From Chitinophaga pinensis (GTDB lineage Bacteria; Bacteroidota; Bacteroidia; Chitinophagales; Chitinophagaceae), in the NCBI GenBank assembly GCA_945862385.1, contig CAMAXV010000008.1:33483-97482 (forward strand): a stretch of DNA of 64,000 nt. Reading direction: 5' to 3'. The notes under the pieces are model-generated. The model did not search any database, was not told the DNA's origin, and worked only from the letters and a program-made list of their open reading frames with translations. A program made the position numbers and the translations under genes. Below are positions 1-7,701 of this stretch, in pieces. Within the stretch, counting starts at the first letter, position 1. Every line of letters begins with the position of its first letter.

Positions 1-974
1 CTATACCATTTATTTAACTCGATTACTCCAATTGAACTATTAGCACCCTGATATTGAAAAGTAGGTATACTTGTTCCAAAACCAATTGTTCCATCTGGTG
101 ATATACTAATACCTACGCCTTGCCAAAAACCATTTTTTGTCCAAATAGAACCAACTGGTAAAGAATATTGATTAAGTTTAAATGTAGTTGCAATACTAAA
201 TCTTGAAACTCTCGATCCATTAAAAAATGGTTTAGGAATTGAAATATTACTTCTAATACCATCAAATAAATAACCAGAATTAGGTGTGTCCTTTTTTCCA
301 GCTGTTAATGTCGCTGCATTAACAGTTCCATGATTTGCATTCCCACTGCTATCTCCAGCATTACCATTAAATGGATAATAAGCAACTAATCCTGTAGTGA
401 CATCCACTGGAGGATTGAGCTGTAATAGAATTGCATTCAACTTTTCCAGTTGTTTTAGTTGTTCTGCTTGTAGTGCTGCAATCTGCGTGTTAATTGTCTG
501 TAAGCTTGCATTCAGTGTAGCATACTGTCCAGCAAGTCGCGACACATCAGCTGAAAGTGCTCCCATTTGTTGATTAAGCTGAGAAAGCTGAGTGGTAATT
601 GAGGTGAGTTGTAAGTTCAATTGGGTTAGCTGTCCACTAATTGTTGCAATCTGTGTTTTAATCGAATCAACAGATCTGGAGATGTTTGCAAGATTTGAAT
701 TTGTCAAACCCAGCGCTAATGCCAAAGAATCAGATTTTGTTCTCAATACAATGGATAGTGAGTCAGACCTTTTCTGAGCAGTTGAAAGTGCTTGTGATAA
801 TGAATCTGCTCTGGCATTTAAAATACCATTTAAAGCATCATTCAGTTTTTGCATATTAGTTACCTGAGTCTTCAAATCATTGATTTCTTTCAATAAATCA
901 TCCTTAAAACAAGAATTGAATACAATAATGGTTGCGACTAAAAATCCAAAATATTTCAATCTTCTGTTGCTCAT
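1..974 (-). CDS. Tandem lipoprotein with coiled-coil stalk and LamG-like head (3' end outside window)
   Basis: The C-terminus runs off the left edge. Reading from the ATG at 974, a lipoprotein signal ends at a lipobox FNSC with Cys22, followed by a long region rich in Leu, Gln, Ser and Asp with coiled-coil character (about residues 25-185) and then a head with AYYPFNGNAGDSSGN, the usual opening of Laminin-G/concanavalin-like domains in Bacteroidota. Start 974 gives a signal peptide of exactly the same length as the neighbouring paralogue (Cys22 in both); an in-frame ATG at 998 is possible but would extend it by eight residues. The gene begins just after the stop of its paralogue (1000-1002), so the two are probably co-transcribed. 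Inferred location is the outer membrane surface. The ligand is unknown. The stalk is nearly identical to that of the neighbour, while the head differs. Confidence 0.8.
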   Translation of the reverse strand, partial: MSNRRLKYFGFLVATIIVFNSCFKDDLLKEINDLKTQVTNMQKLNDALNGILNARADSLSQALSTAQKRSDSLSIVLRTKSDSLALALGLTNSNLANISRSVDSIKTQIATISGQLTQLNLQLTSITTQLSQLNQQMGALSADVSRLAGQYATLNASLQTINTQIAALQAEQLKQLEKLNAILLQLNPPVDVTTGLVAYYPFNGNAGDSSGNANHGTVNAATLTAGKKDTPNSGYLFDGIRSNISIPKPFFNGSRVSRFSIATTFKLNQYSLPVGSIWTKNGFWQGVGISISPDGTIGFGTSIPTFQYQGANSSIGVIELNKWY

Positions 975-999
975 ATGTGAATTAATTGATTGGGACATT

Positions 1000-2289
1000 T
1001 TAATTTTTTGATAGGTAGGTGATTTCAGACTGGGTTAGTGCCCTATTGTAGATTCTAAAATCATCGATCGATCCGTTGAACTGAGCAAGTGTGCCTGAAG
1101 GACTAAATGCTCTACCAAAACCAGATGTGCTATAGTCTCCAAATCCATTGTTTATATCTGTGCCATTGCTAGGTCTAACATTCATTATGGCAGATGCTTT
1201 ACCTACTTTCACAAACACGCCATCAATGTATAATTTGGGGATATGGTTTTCATATACTACGGTAATGTGATGCCATCCGTTTAGAGATGTACTATAGACT
1301 AATGGAGCAGAAATAAATAAATGCGTATGTTCAACCACTGCAACTTGATTCTTTCCTACGAAAAGACCTACACCTGCATTTTGACTTGCATTTCCCCAGT
1401 TACCACCATGTGCAGGATGCAAAACAGCTTGATTTCCATAACCTTCACCACCTGTAATACCTTCAGGAATGAGTTTGTCATCTGAAAGTGAGCTTACCCA
1501 GCAAGAAATTGTGAATGTATTTACCACGTTATTAATAATTGCTGGAGTTCTAACATATTCAACATTAGGTGAGGTGAATGATATTGCTCTCAAAGGCACT
1601 CCAAATCTGTCTGTTGTATATTTTGCATTTGAAATCGTAGCATGGTTATTTTGTCCAGAGCTATCACCAGCATTTTCAGAAAATCTATAATACGCCAAAA
1701 TTCCATTTAATGGATTGGTTTGAGGTGGATTAAGTTGTATTAGTATCGCATTTAACTTTTCAAGTAGCTTCAATTGTTCAGCCTGAAGGGCTGCTATCTG
1801 GGTATTGATAGTCTGAAGACTAGCTGAAAGTGCCTGGTATTGCGCAGCAAGCTGTGAAACATCTCCACCCAGTGCACCAAGTTGCTGATTCAATTGGGTG
1901 AGCTGAGAAGTGATGGAGGTAAGCTGAAGGTTAAGCTGAGTGAGTTGTCCGCTAATCGTGGCAATCTGTGTTTTAATGGAATCAACAGATTTGGTCAGAT
2001 TTGCCAAGTTGGCATTGGTAAGACCTAGCGCCAGAGAAAGTGAGTCGGATTTGGTCCGCAGAACATTTGCCAGTGAATCAGAACGCTTTTGAGCATTGCT
2101 CAATGCCTTGGATAATGAATCAGCTCTAACATTCAGCACATTATTCAGAGAATCATTGCGCTTCTTCATGTCAGAAACCTGTGTCTTCAAAGCATCAATT
2201 TCCTTTAGTAAATCATCCTTGAAGCAGGAGTTGAAAATGAATGCAAGGATTATAAAGCCCAGAAGGGTTTTACGGGGTGTAAGTTTCAT
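1000..2289 (-). CDS. Lipoprotein with coiled-coil stalk and LamG-like C-terminal domain
   Basis: 429 residues from ATG 2289; a TTG at 2301 is in frame but would put extra residues before the signal peptide. The signal peptide ends in lipobox FNSC (Cys22), followed by acidic residues KDD, compatible with outer-membrane surface export in Bacteroidota. Residues about 25-195 are a predicted coiled coil with repeated KSDSLS-like and SQLTQLNQQL-like heptad patterns. Residues about 200-429 form a LamG_3/concanavalin-like domain (AYYRFSENAGDSSGQN at its start; GWHHITVVYENHIPKLYIDG in the middle; FNGSIDDFRIYNRALTQSEI at the end, the classic ending of such domains). It probably presents a carbohydrate- or protein-binding head on a stalk. 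A second copy follows immediately downstream. The function is inferred from domains only. Confidence 0.85.
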   Translation of the reverse strand: MKLTPRKTLLGFIILAFIFNSCFKDDLLKEIDALKTQVSDMKKRNDSLNNVLNVRADSLSKALSNAQKRSDSLANVLRTKSDSLSLALGLTNANLANLTKSVDSIKTQIATISGQLTQLNLQLTSITSQLTQLNQQLGALGGDVSQLAAQYQALSASLQTINTQIAALQAEQLKLLEKLNAILIQLNPPQTNPLNGILAYYRFSENAGDSSGQNNHATISNAKYTTDRFGVPLRAISFTSPNVEYVRTPAIINNVVNTFTISCWVSSLSDDKLIPEGITGGEGYGNQAVLHPAHGGNWGNASQNAGVGLFVGKNQVAVVEHTHLFISAPLVYSTSLNGWHHITVVYENHIPKLYIDGVFVKVGKASAIMNVRPSNGTDINNGFGDYSTSGFGRAFSPSGTLAQFNGSIDDFRIYNRALTQSEITYLSKN

Positions 2290-2404
2290 AGCTAACAACA
2301 ATTTGTACGAAAATTAAGTGCATTTGCAGTGAAAAGCAAATCATCATGTCTCACTTTAACAAACACATTGACAATCAATTACAAACACATAAACAAAATC
2401 AATC

Positions 2405-2899
2405 ATGAATCAACTAGAAACAATTCCTGTTCCAGCTATTATTCCTGCTGAGGAACAAATCATTTCCACATCAAAACAATTTATTGATGCCAACACAATT
2501 GAATCCACCCTGGAACAAATGAGAACGGAACACATCATTCCTGTGTTTGTGAAGGACAACGAAACGCTGATTTCCCATGTGGAATTCATTGAATCCGAAA
2601 AAGCATTACCCATGATTTATTAAGTGGGGACTATTATCTATCTGAACTCTTGTTACCGAAAACTATGTATTAATTGTTGCCGATTTCTATGTATTCCTGA
2701 TTGCCGAAAACTATGTAGTTGTAATTCCAGATTACATGAAAACGGAAGCATCAACCTCTGGAGGCTATACAACCTGTTTACAAGGGTGAACAAGAACAGC
2801 TACATAGATAGCTTCCTGGAACGTTCTGTTAATGCTTTCAGCCTCTCTGAAGAAATCAAATGGGCTTTGGAAGGAAGACAGAGTTGGTATTTGAATTAA
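2405..2899 (+). pseudogene. Broken DUF3871-family gene (N- and C-terminal ends only)
   Basis: Residues encoded from ATG 2405 to the stop at 2621-2623 include DANTIESTLEQM, HIIPVFVKDNE and TLISHVEFIE, which resemble the N-terminal part of DUF3871, a family of unknown function found in Bacteroidota mobile elements and phage-like islands. After the stop, about 2740-2899 in another reading frame encodes WRLYNLFTRVNKNSYIDSF and FSLSEEIKWALEG, which look like the C-terminal end of the same family. The middle (roughly 200 or more residues) is missing and is replaced by three 24-bp repeats. I therefore read this as one gene with an internal deletion, not two small genes. The family assignment is from memory of conserved segments and needs a profile search. 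Confidence 0.6.
2651..2722. repeat. Three 24-bp direct repeats inside the broken DUF3871 gene
   Basis: Three copies begin at 2651, 2675 and 2699, exactly 24 bp apart, each containing a CCGAAAACTATGTA or CCGATTTCTATGTA core. They sit at the deletion point of the DUF3871 gene. Regularly spaced multiple repeats at element ends are known for IS21-family elements (IstA binding sites), so these may be one end of a lost or decayed insertion sequence. That identity is inference; no transposase gene is present here. Confidence 0.6.
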
Positions 2900-2900
2900 A

Positions 2901-2939
2901 ATAACACCCCCACCTGAGTGATTGGGTGGGGGGTGTTAT
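2901..2939. terminator. Long G/C-rich hairpin after the DUF3871 remnant
   Basis: ATAACACCCCCACC pairs with GGGTGGGGGGTGTTAT across a loop of about 9 bases, with one bulged G. A short T run follows on the minus strand (complement of AAAA at 2898-2901) and none on the plus strand. The hairpin could act as a terminator in either direction or insulate the mrr gene that follows. Positions 2940-3188 contain no other feature I can support. Confidence 0.55.
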
Positions 2940-3188
2940 GAAAATATCATTAACGATAATGAATTACTTCTAGCCAATTAGTTTATTCTTGAAACAATTA
3001 ATGGCGATAAAAATTTAATCTTCTATTACAAATTCTTGACTTTTATCTATTTTTATAGCAAACCTTTGACTAAATGCCGCTTTCATGGAACGAGATAAAG
3101 ATACGGGCAGTTAATTTCACCCACACGCGGGAAAATATATCAAGAAGGGCATATTCTCTAATTAAACATTCTTTAATTCATACTTTTG

Positions 3189-4115
3189 ATGAACACTAAC
3201 AATGTAAGTGATAGCGTACCTGGATTCCAGTTTTTTATGACATCCTTCCTTAAGGTTCTGGAAGATGGTTCAACTAAACATGTTAGAGTCATTATAGATG
3301 ATGTAATAAAACTTGAAGGTCTAACTCCAGAACAATGTGCGGTGAGGCTTCCTTCACAAGGTGATACACAGGTAGTTAACAGAATAGCTTGGGTAAGAAC
3401 GTATTTAAACAAAGCTGGATTAATCAAACAGGTGTCCAGAGGATTCTATCATATAACTCCCAACGGATTAGAAGCTCTGAAACAACCTGGCAGAATTGAT
3501 ATCAAGTATCTAAAAACCTTGCCTCCATATCAACAGTGGATTACTTCATTTACCAAGGGTAAGAATAATCAGGAAGCAGTAAATGAACTTGAAGATTCTA
3601 GCACCCCTCAAGAAAGACTTGAAGCAGCATATCAAACCTTAACAAATGAGATAGCTGAGGAACTTCTGGATCGAATAAAAAAAATAACTCCTGCGTTCTT
3701 CGAGAGGTTGGTAGTTGATGTCCTGATGGCTATGGGATACGGAGGCTTTGATAGCTCAAACGGACAGGTAACACAATACTCAGGAGACGGTGGTATCGAT
3801 GGAATAATTAAGATGGACAAACTGGGCTTAGATACAATCTATATACAAGCAAAACGCTGGGAAAATACTGTAACTGTATCTGCTGTCAGAGACTTTGCGG
3901 GCTCACTACTGTCCAAGAAAGCACGTAAGGGTGTGTTTATTACAACATCCAGCTTCCCACAATCAGCATACGACTTTGTCCGAAGCATTGATCCTACCAT
4001 TATTCTTATAGATGGTGAGCAGCTGACCAAGATGATGATAGAATATAACGTTGCTGTTGCAAAAAATAAGGTCTATGAGATCAAACGGATTGACAACGAC
4101 TATTTTGAGCTCTAG
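3189..4115 (+). CDS. mrr: Mrr-family restriction endonuclease (type IV-like)
   Basis: 308 residues. An N-terminal winged-helix (Mrr_N-like, about residues 10-100, including HVRVIIDDVI and the GFYHITPNG segment) precedes a C-terminal Mrr_cat PD-(D/E)XK nuclease domain (about 165-290). The catalytic signature is visible: FFERLVVDVLMAMGYGG, then GDGGIDG (199-205) and the QAK motif (220-222). Mrr proteins cleave DNA with modified bases, acting in the cytoplasm as defence against foreign methylated DNA. All expected active-site residues seem present, so the enzyme is probably active. The start is ATG 3189; a TTG just before it is less likely. It is a stand-alone gene without a methyltransferase, as expected for this type, and lies in the AT-rich island. 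Confidence 0.88.
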   Translation: MNTNNVSDSVPGFQFFMTSFLKVLEDGSTKHVRVIIDDVIKLEGLTPEQCAVRLPSQGDTQVVNRIAWVRTYLNKAGLIKQVSRGFYHITPNGLEALKQPGRIDIKYLKTLPPYQQWITSFTKGKNNQEAVNELEDSSTPQERLEAAYQTLTNEIAEELLDRIKKITPAFFERLVVDVLMAMGYGGFDSSNGQVTQYSGDGGIDGIIKMDKLGLDTIYIQAKRWENTVTVSAVRDFAGSLLSKKARKGVFITTSSFPQSAYDFVRSIDPTIILIDGEQLTKMMIEYNVAVAKNKVYEIKRIDNDYFEL

Positions 4116-4202
4116 AAGTATTTCAGTTATAATGAACTGGAAAACTTTTTATATTGATTAATCTCAAATTTACACCAGAGTAAAAACATTAATTTTCACA
4201 AA

Positions 4203-5297
4203 ATGAAAAGCACATATATTTTAACTACCACTACCTCAACAATTGAAGGCTATAATATTGAGCAATACCTACAGACTGTTTCTTCACATATTGTACTTGG
4301 AACAAATTTTTTTAGTGATTTCGCTGCATCATTTACGGATTTTTTTGGAGGACAATCAACTATCTATGAAAATAAATTGAAAGAAATCTATAATAAAGCG
4401 TTAGATTCTATAAAGCGAGAAACTCAAAAAGTTGGAGGTAATTGTATTATCGGACTGAAGTTTGACTTTGATCAAATTTCAGCTAAGAATATGGGTATGT
4501 TTATGGTTACAGCTGTTGGAACAGCAGCAATAGTTTCTACAATAAAAAATGAAGAAAAAAGTAAAATATATAAAGACAAGAAATATATCAATGGATCTGA
4601 AATTGATAAAGAAATAAAGAAAAATAAAATTAAAAGAGAATTAAGAGAAAACCCTAAGAATTCTTTTGAAGACAACAATTGGAATTTTATTATTGAAAAT
4701 AACATTTCAGAAATTTGTTATGATCTTGTTCTTTGCTCTACAGAATGGTATAAAACAACTGTTGTTGATAAAGCGAATTACTGCTTAGAAAAAGTCAAAC
4801 AATATCTTTATTCTCTTCCAGATGAAGATGCCAAAACACTTCTTTATACAATGTATTTGGATGAAAAATTTTCGACTTTTGGAAAGACAATTTTTAATGT
4901 AATAAAAAACAGGAACATTCTTGATAATAAAAGAATTTTAAATGAACTTGAAAATATTGATAGTGATGTCAAACTGAAATATAAATTATTTTCCTTATTA
5001 ACGGTTCGAGATGAAAAGATTGACGTAGATGATTTAGCAGATTATAAAGCACTATTAGAATGCATTGAATCAAAATTCCCAGTAGTTGTTAGCTATGGAA
5101 AGCAAAAGAAAATGTTTAGCTCAACGGAAATAGACGTTTGGATCTGTACTTGCAAACAAGAAAATGATATGCTCTTAGAATATTGCTTTAAATGTCTGAA
5201 AGATAAATATGGATTTTACACTGATAAAGTAAATCCGCCTAAAGCAAAGGAGTGGCTCATGAATACAATCAATTTTTTAGAATCATTTCAACCTTAG
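4203..5297 (+). CDS. YbjQ-like (heavy-metal-binding) domain protein with unknown C-terminal half
   Basis: 364 residues. The first about 110 resemble the YbjQ/PF01906 fold: LTTTTSTIEGYNIEQY, then GTNFFSDF, a helix with IYNKALDSIKRETQKVGGNCIIGLKFDF and an ISAKNMGMFMVTAVGTA strand, matching the typical pattern of that family (small pentameric proteins, usually about 105 residues, with uncertain metal role). The remaining about 250 residues are Lys- and Glu-rich, mostly helical and contain Cys residues (CSTEWY, ICTCKQ, YCFKCLKD), with no family I recognise. There is no signal peptide or membrane segment. The gene is strongly AT-rich. The CTCKQENDMLLEYCFKC pattern might form a metal site, which is speculation. 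Positions 5298-5563 hold no other gene. Confidence 0.75.
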   Translation: MKSTYILTTTTSTIEGYNIEQYLQTVSSHIVLGTNFFSDFAASFTDFFGGQSTIYENKLKEIYNKALDSIKRETQKVGGNCIIGLKFDFDQISAKNMGMFMVTAVGTAAIVSTIKNEEKSKIYKDKKYINGSEIDKEIKKNKIKRELRENPKNSFEDNNWNFIIENNISEICYDLVLCSTEWYKTTVVDKANYCLEKVKQYLYSLPDEDAKTLLYTMYLDEKFSTFGKTIFNVIKNRNILDNKRILNELENIDSDVKLKYKLFSLLTVRDEKIDVDDLADYKALLECIESKFPVVVSYGKQKKMFSSTEIDVWICTCKQENDMLLEYCFKCLKDKYGFYTDKVNPPKAKEWLMNTINFLESFQP

Positions 5298-5563
5298 TGT
5301 AGTTAAGTAAACACTGATTTTCTTGGTTAGAAATATGTTTTAGATAATATGCCTGCCTTACCTGCCTTCAATGAATTACTATGTAAACATGTTTTTCTCA
5401 TTCAGGTTATCTAATAAGCTGGAATTATTCCATTTAATCATCTTATGCTTAAATAATCATGGGTTGGTTTTTCTTTCGAACCTGTTTTACCCTTAAAACA
5501 TAATAACTAAAGTAATAATCATTAATACTAAATAAGTTAGCTACATTGCTACATAATTTAGCA

Positions 5564-5779
5564 ATGCCGTATTACAGGATAACCATTTGGACAAAACAGC
5601 GAAAAGAACCCTATCAAGGGGTCAGATTGATAGAAATATGGAATCCTGATGCGGCATACAGAATGATTGAATCAAAAGCAAAGAGTCATTTTGGATCATC
5701 CATAGTAACCAAGCTGGAAGTTGTTATGCTTCCCAAGAACTCCCAAGAGGTGAAGGAAATGCTGAACAGGAAAAAATAA
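5564..5779 (+). CDS. Small protein of unknown function next to the island end
   Basis: 71 residues from ATG 5564 (a TTG at 5546 is in frame but less likely). The sequence begins MPYYRITIWTKQRKEPYQGV and contains the segment AKSHFGSSIVTKLEVVML, suggesting a compact alpha/beta protein. No signal peptide, membrane segment or known motif is seen. I do not recognise the family. Its position about 170 bp before the tRNA-Pro scar, and the AT-rich surroundings, suggest it belongs to the integrated element. A pair of similar short sequences (5346-5378 and 5789-5816) flanks it. Confidence 0.55.
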   Translation: MPYYRITIWTKQRKEPYQGVRLIEIWNPDAAYRMIESKAKSHFGSSIVTKLEVVMLPKNSQEVKEMLNRKK

Positions 5780-5944
5780 GTTTTTGAAAATATGCCTGCC
5801 CTCCTTGCCCTAATTACCTCTGAAGGATAAAAAGGGTAGATTAGTAAAGTAAACAACATTTTGGGACACGTTTGGGTATCGCAGCTCTTCGAAATACTTG
5901 AAAAAGCAAATAACTCATTGTTAGACAATTAGTTAGGATGATGT

Positions 5945-5996
5945 ACGCACCTGGTTTGGGACCAGGGGGTCGCAGGTTCGAATCCTGTCTTCCCGA
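5945..5996 (+). other. 3' fragment of tRNA-Pro(TGG), probable att site of the island
   Basis: Positions 5950-5996 fold as the 3' part of a tRNA: anticodon arm CCTGG / TTTGGGA / CCAGG (anticodon TGG at 5957-5959), variable bases, T arm GCAGG / TTCGAAT / CCTGT, acceptor 3' strand CTTCCCG and discriminator A. The matching 5' acceptor strand (CGGGAAG) and the D arm are absent upstream, so this is not a whole tRNA. Integrases of the tyrosine recombinase type often insert at tRNA 3' ends and leave such a partial copy at one junction. The intact tRNA-Pro should then lie at the far end of the element, left of the window. Confidence 0.82.
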
Positions 5997-6001
5997 CGTA
6001 A

Positions 6002-6030
6002 GAGCATCAAGAAATTGGTGCTCCTTTTTT
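6002..6030 (+). terminator. Rho-independent terminator after the tRNA-Pro fragment
   Basis: GAGCATC pairs with GGTGCTC (one G-T pair) around an 8-base loop and is followed by CTTTTTT. It sits just after the tRNA 3' end, as expected for the native terminator of the original tRNA-Pro gene, which supports reading the fragment as the chromosomal side of the junction. Confidence 0.8.
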
Positions 6031-6088
6031 ATGCTTGAACTTTAAAGTATAGTTTGTTTTACAATTTATAACCTACATTAGCTTCTAT

Positions 6089-6529
6089 ATGCCCAATCGT
6101 ATTAAGTCCATATTGCTTGTTGTATTACAGTTTGTATTTATTTTGCTGTTGCTTTCGGGTTCTCCTTTAAAAAATATTCCAGCATTGTCTTACACATTTA
6201 TTATTTTTTCTATCCTATTGGTTTTTTGGGCTATAGCGACCATGAAAAAAAGCAAATTAAGAATCCTGCCCGAACCTTCACCTCATGCTACTTTAATAAC
6301 CAATGGCCCCTATCGCTTTATCCGTCACCCAATGTATACAGCTATTTTAATGGGTAGTGTAGGGTTATTAATTCATCAGTTTACATTGTTGCGTTTATCA
6401 ATTTTAATCGCTTTGGCTATTGTATTAGTCATTAAACTGACTTGGGAAGAAAGGATGCTGCTGCAAAAATTTGAAGCCTATGGGGATTATATGCGGCGGA
6501 GTAAAAGACTACTCCCTTTTATTTTTTAA
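6089..6529 (+). CDS. Membrane isoprenylcysteine/phospholipid methyltransferase family protein
   Basis: 146 residues with four hydrophobic segments (about 8-25, 31-50, 90-105 and 108-125). The C-terminal half holds the ICMT/PEMT family signature: GPYRFIRHPMYTAI (about 71-84), then EERMLLQKFEAYGDYMRR near the end. Members transfer a methyl group from S-adenosylmethionine to isoprenylcysteine or lipid substrates at the membrane; in bacteria the substrate is usually unknown. It stands alone just outside the island scar. Positions 6530-6699 between it and the next gene contain only a short open frame with no start or family match. Confidence 0.82.
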   Translation: MPNRIKSILLVVLQFVFILLLLSGSPLKNIPALSYTFIIFSILLVFWAIATMKKSKLRILPEPSPHATLITNGPYRFIRHPMYTAILMGSVGLLIHQFTLLRLSILIALAIVLVIKLTWEERMLLQKFEAYGDYMRRSKRLLPFIF

Positions 6530-6699
6530 TCTTTCTATTCAGTAGTTAACACTTCAAAAGAATTGAATATTACCACATCTATAGTTTGTTCCAATCTGAA
6601 TGATGATGAGATTTTAAAAATCCAGGAAATATATAAGAAAATCTATGAGGTCGGATAATATAAAAAAGTAAGTTTGATACACCTTGTGTCGCCTAGTTC

Positions 6700-7635
6700 C
6701 TATTTAATTTCCACCACTGGCTCTTTACTTAAATAGCCCAGGGATTGTAAAAATGTATCTGTTTCTGCGACCGTTTTTTTATAGTACTCGAAATTCTTAT
6801 AGTTGAAAAATCCATGCTCCTGTCCTTCGTATAAGAATAGTTCACACCTGCTCTTAACTTTCTCCATTACTTTTTTATAGTACCTGGCTGTTTCTACTGC
6901 CACTAATTCATCTTTTTCTCCCAGAAAAACAATCGTGGGTGGTGCACCAATTTTAATATTATGTAGTGGCGAAAAGTTTTTATACGCATCCCCAATTCTT
7001 TCATATCCATATCCGCCCGGACCATTATCAAATACCGGATTAAACAGGATTAATGCATTGGGGATGCAGCTGATATTTTGGTTGTCTGTACTTTCATTGT
7101 AATCAGTTATCAGTGCTGTGGCTGCAGCCAAATGACCTCCCGCCGATCCGCCCGCTGCAATAATTTTTGACGGGTCTATATTCAATTCGCTGGCATGTTC
7201 TCTTACATACCTGATTGCTGATTTGGCATCTTTTAATGATTCAAATGGCGTTGTTTTGTGCCGTTCTCTGACCCTGTAATCAACAAGTATACAGGTAATA
7301 CCTCTTTTGCTGAAATAGATTGCCTGGGGTTCAAATTGTTTAATGGTGCCGCTTGTCCATCCGCCTCCAAAATAGAAGACCATCGCTGGTGATTTTTTTG
7401 TTGGATTAGCTAATATTGATGGGTAGACAGTTAAATAGAGACTGGTAGAATCAATTTTTTTATACAACAATGGTTTTTCGGCATTGCCGGTTTTATTGCT
7501 AATATGCATACCTTCCTGTGATCCTGTTTGTATATAATTAATATTTGGATCTTGCCCCCTGGCAATGAAAGAGATTACCAAAAAGGGAATTAAAGTCCAT
7601 ATCCGAAAGTGATTGATTGCTTTGTAAGTAGGCAT
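6700..7635 (-). CDS. Secreted alpha/beta hydrolase (esterase, HSL/BD-FAE-like)
   Basis: 311 residues from ATG 7635. A signal peptide covers about residues 1-27 (hydrophobic core FLVISFIA). The oxyanion-hole motif appears as YFGGGWTSG (in place of HGGGW), and the nucleophile elbow as GGSAGGHLA, placing it in the hormone-sensitive-lipase/carbohydrate-esterase-like group. The acid and base of the triad are likely in GEKDELV and GQEHGFF. Such enzymes remove acetyl or other acyl groups from sugars or small esters in the periplasm; the substrate here is unknown. It is divergently arranged with the metalloprotease gene at 7702, with about 66 bp between the two starts. Confidence 0.85.
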   Translation of the reverse strand: MPTYKAINHFRIWTLIPFLVISFIARGQDPNINYIQTGSQEGMHISNKTGNAEKPLLYKKIDSTSLYLTVYPSILANPTKKSPAMVFYFGGGWTSGTIKQFEPQAIYFSKRGITCILVDYRVRERHKTTPFESLKDAKSAIRYVREHASELNIDPSKIIAAGGSAGGHLAAATALITDYNESTDNQNISCIPNALILFNPVFDNGPGGYGYERIGDAYKNFSPLHNIKIGAPPTIVFLGEKDELVAVETARYYKKVMEKVKSRCELFLYEGQEHGFFNYKNFEYYKKTVAETDTFLQSLGYLSKEPVVEIK

Positions 7636-7701
7636 CTTACAAAATACGTAATTGAGGCGTACCTCCGATATATTTATTGTTTTTTGACCTTATATTCGGG
7701 C

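Noticed and set aside
2624..2899. A separate 91-residue gene with TTG/other start
   Set aside because: Its second half matches the C-terminal end of the DUF3871-like gene and its first half is the repeat tract; I treat it as part of one broken gene.
5686..5928. An 80-residue minus-strand frame near the tRNA fragment
   Set aside because: It overlaps the small gene and has no family pattern.
5945..5996. A complete tRNA-Pro
   Set aside because: The 5' acceptor strand and D arm are missing; only the 3' part is present.
6561..6657. Short open frame (about 32 codons from TTG) after the methyltransferase
   Set aside because: No family match, no clear start; probably noise or a remnant too short to support.
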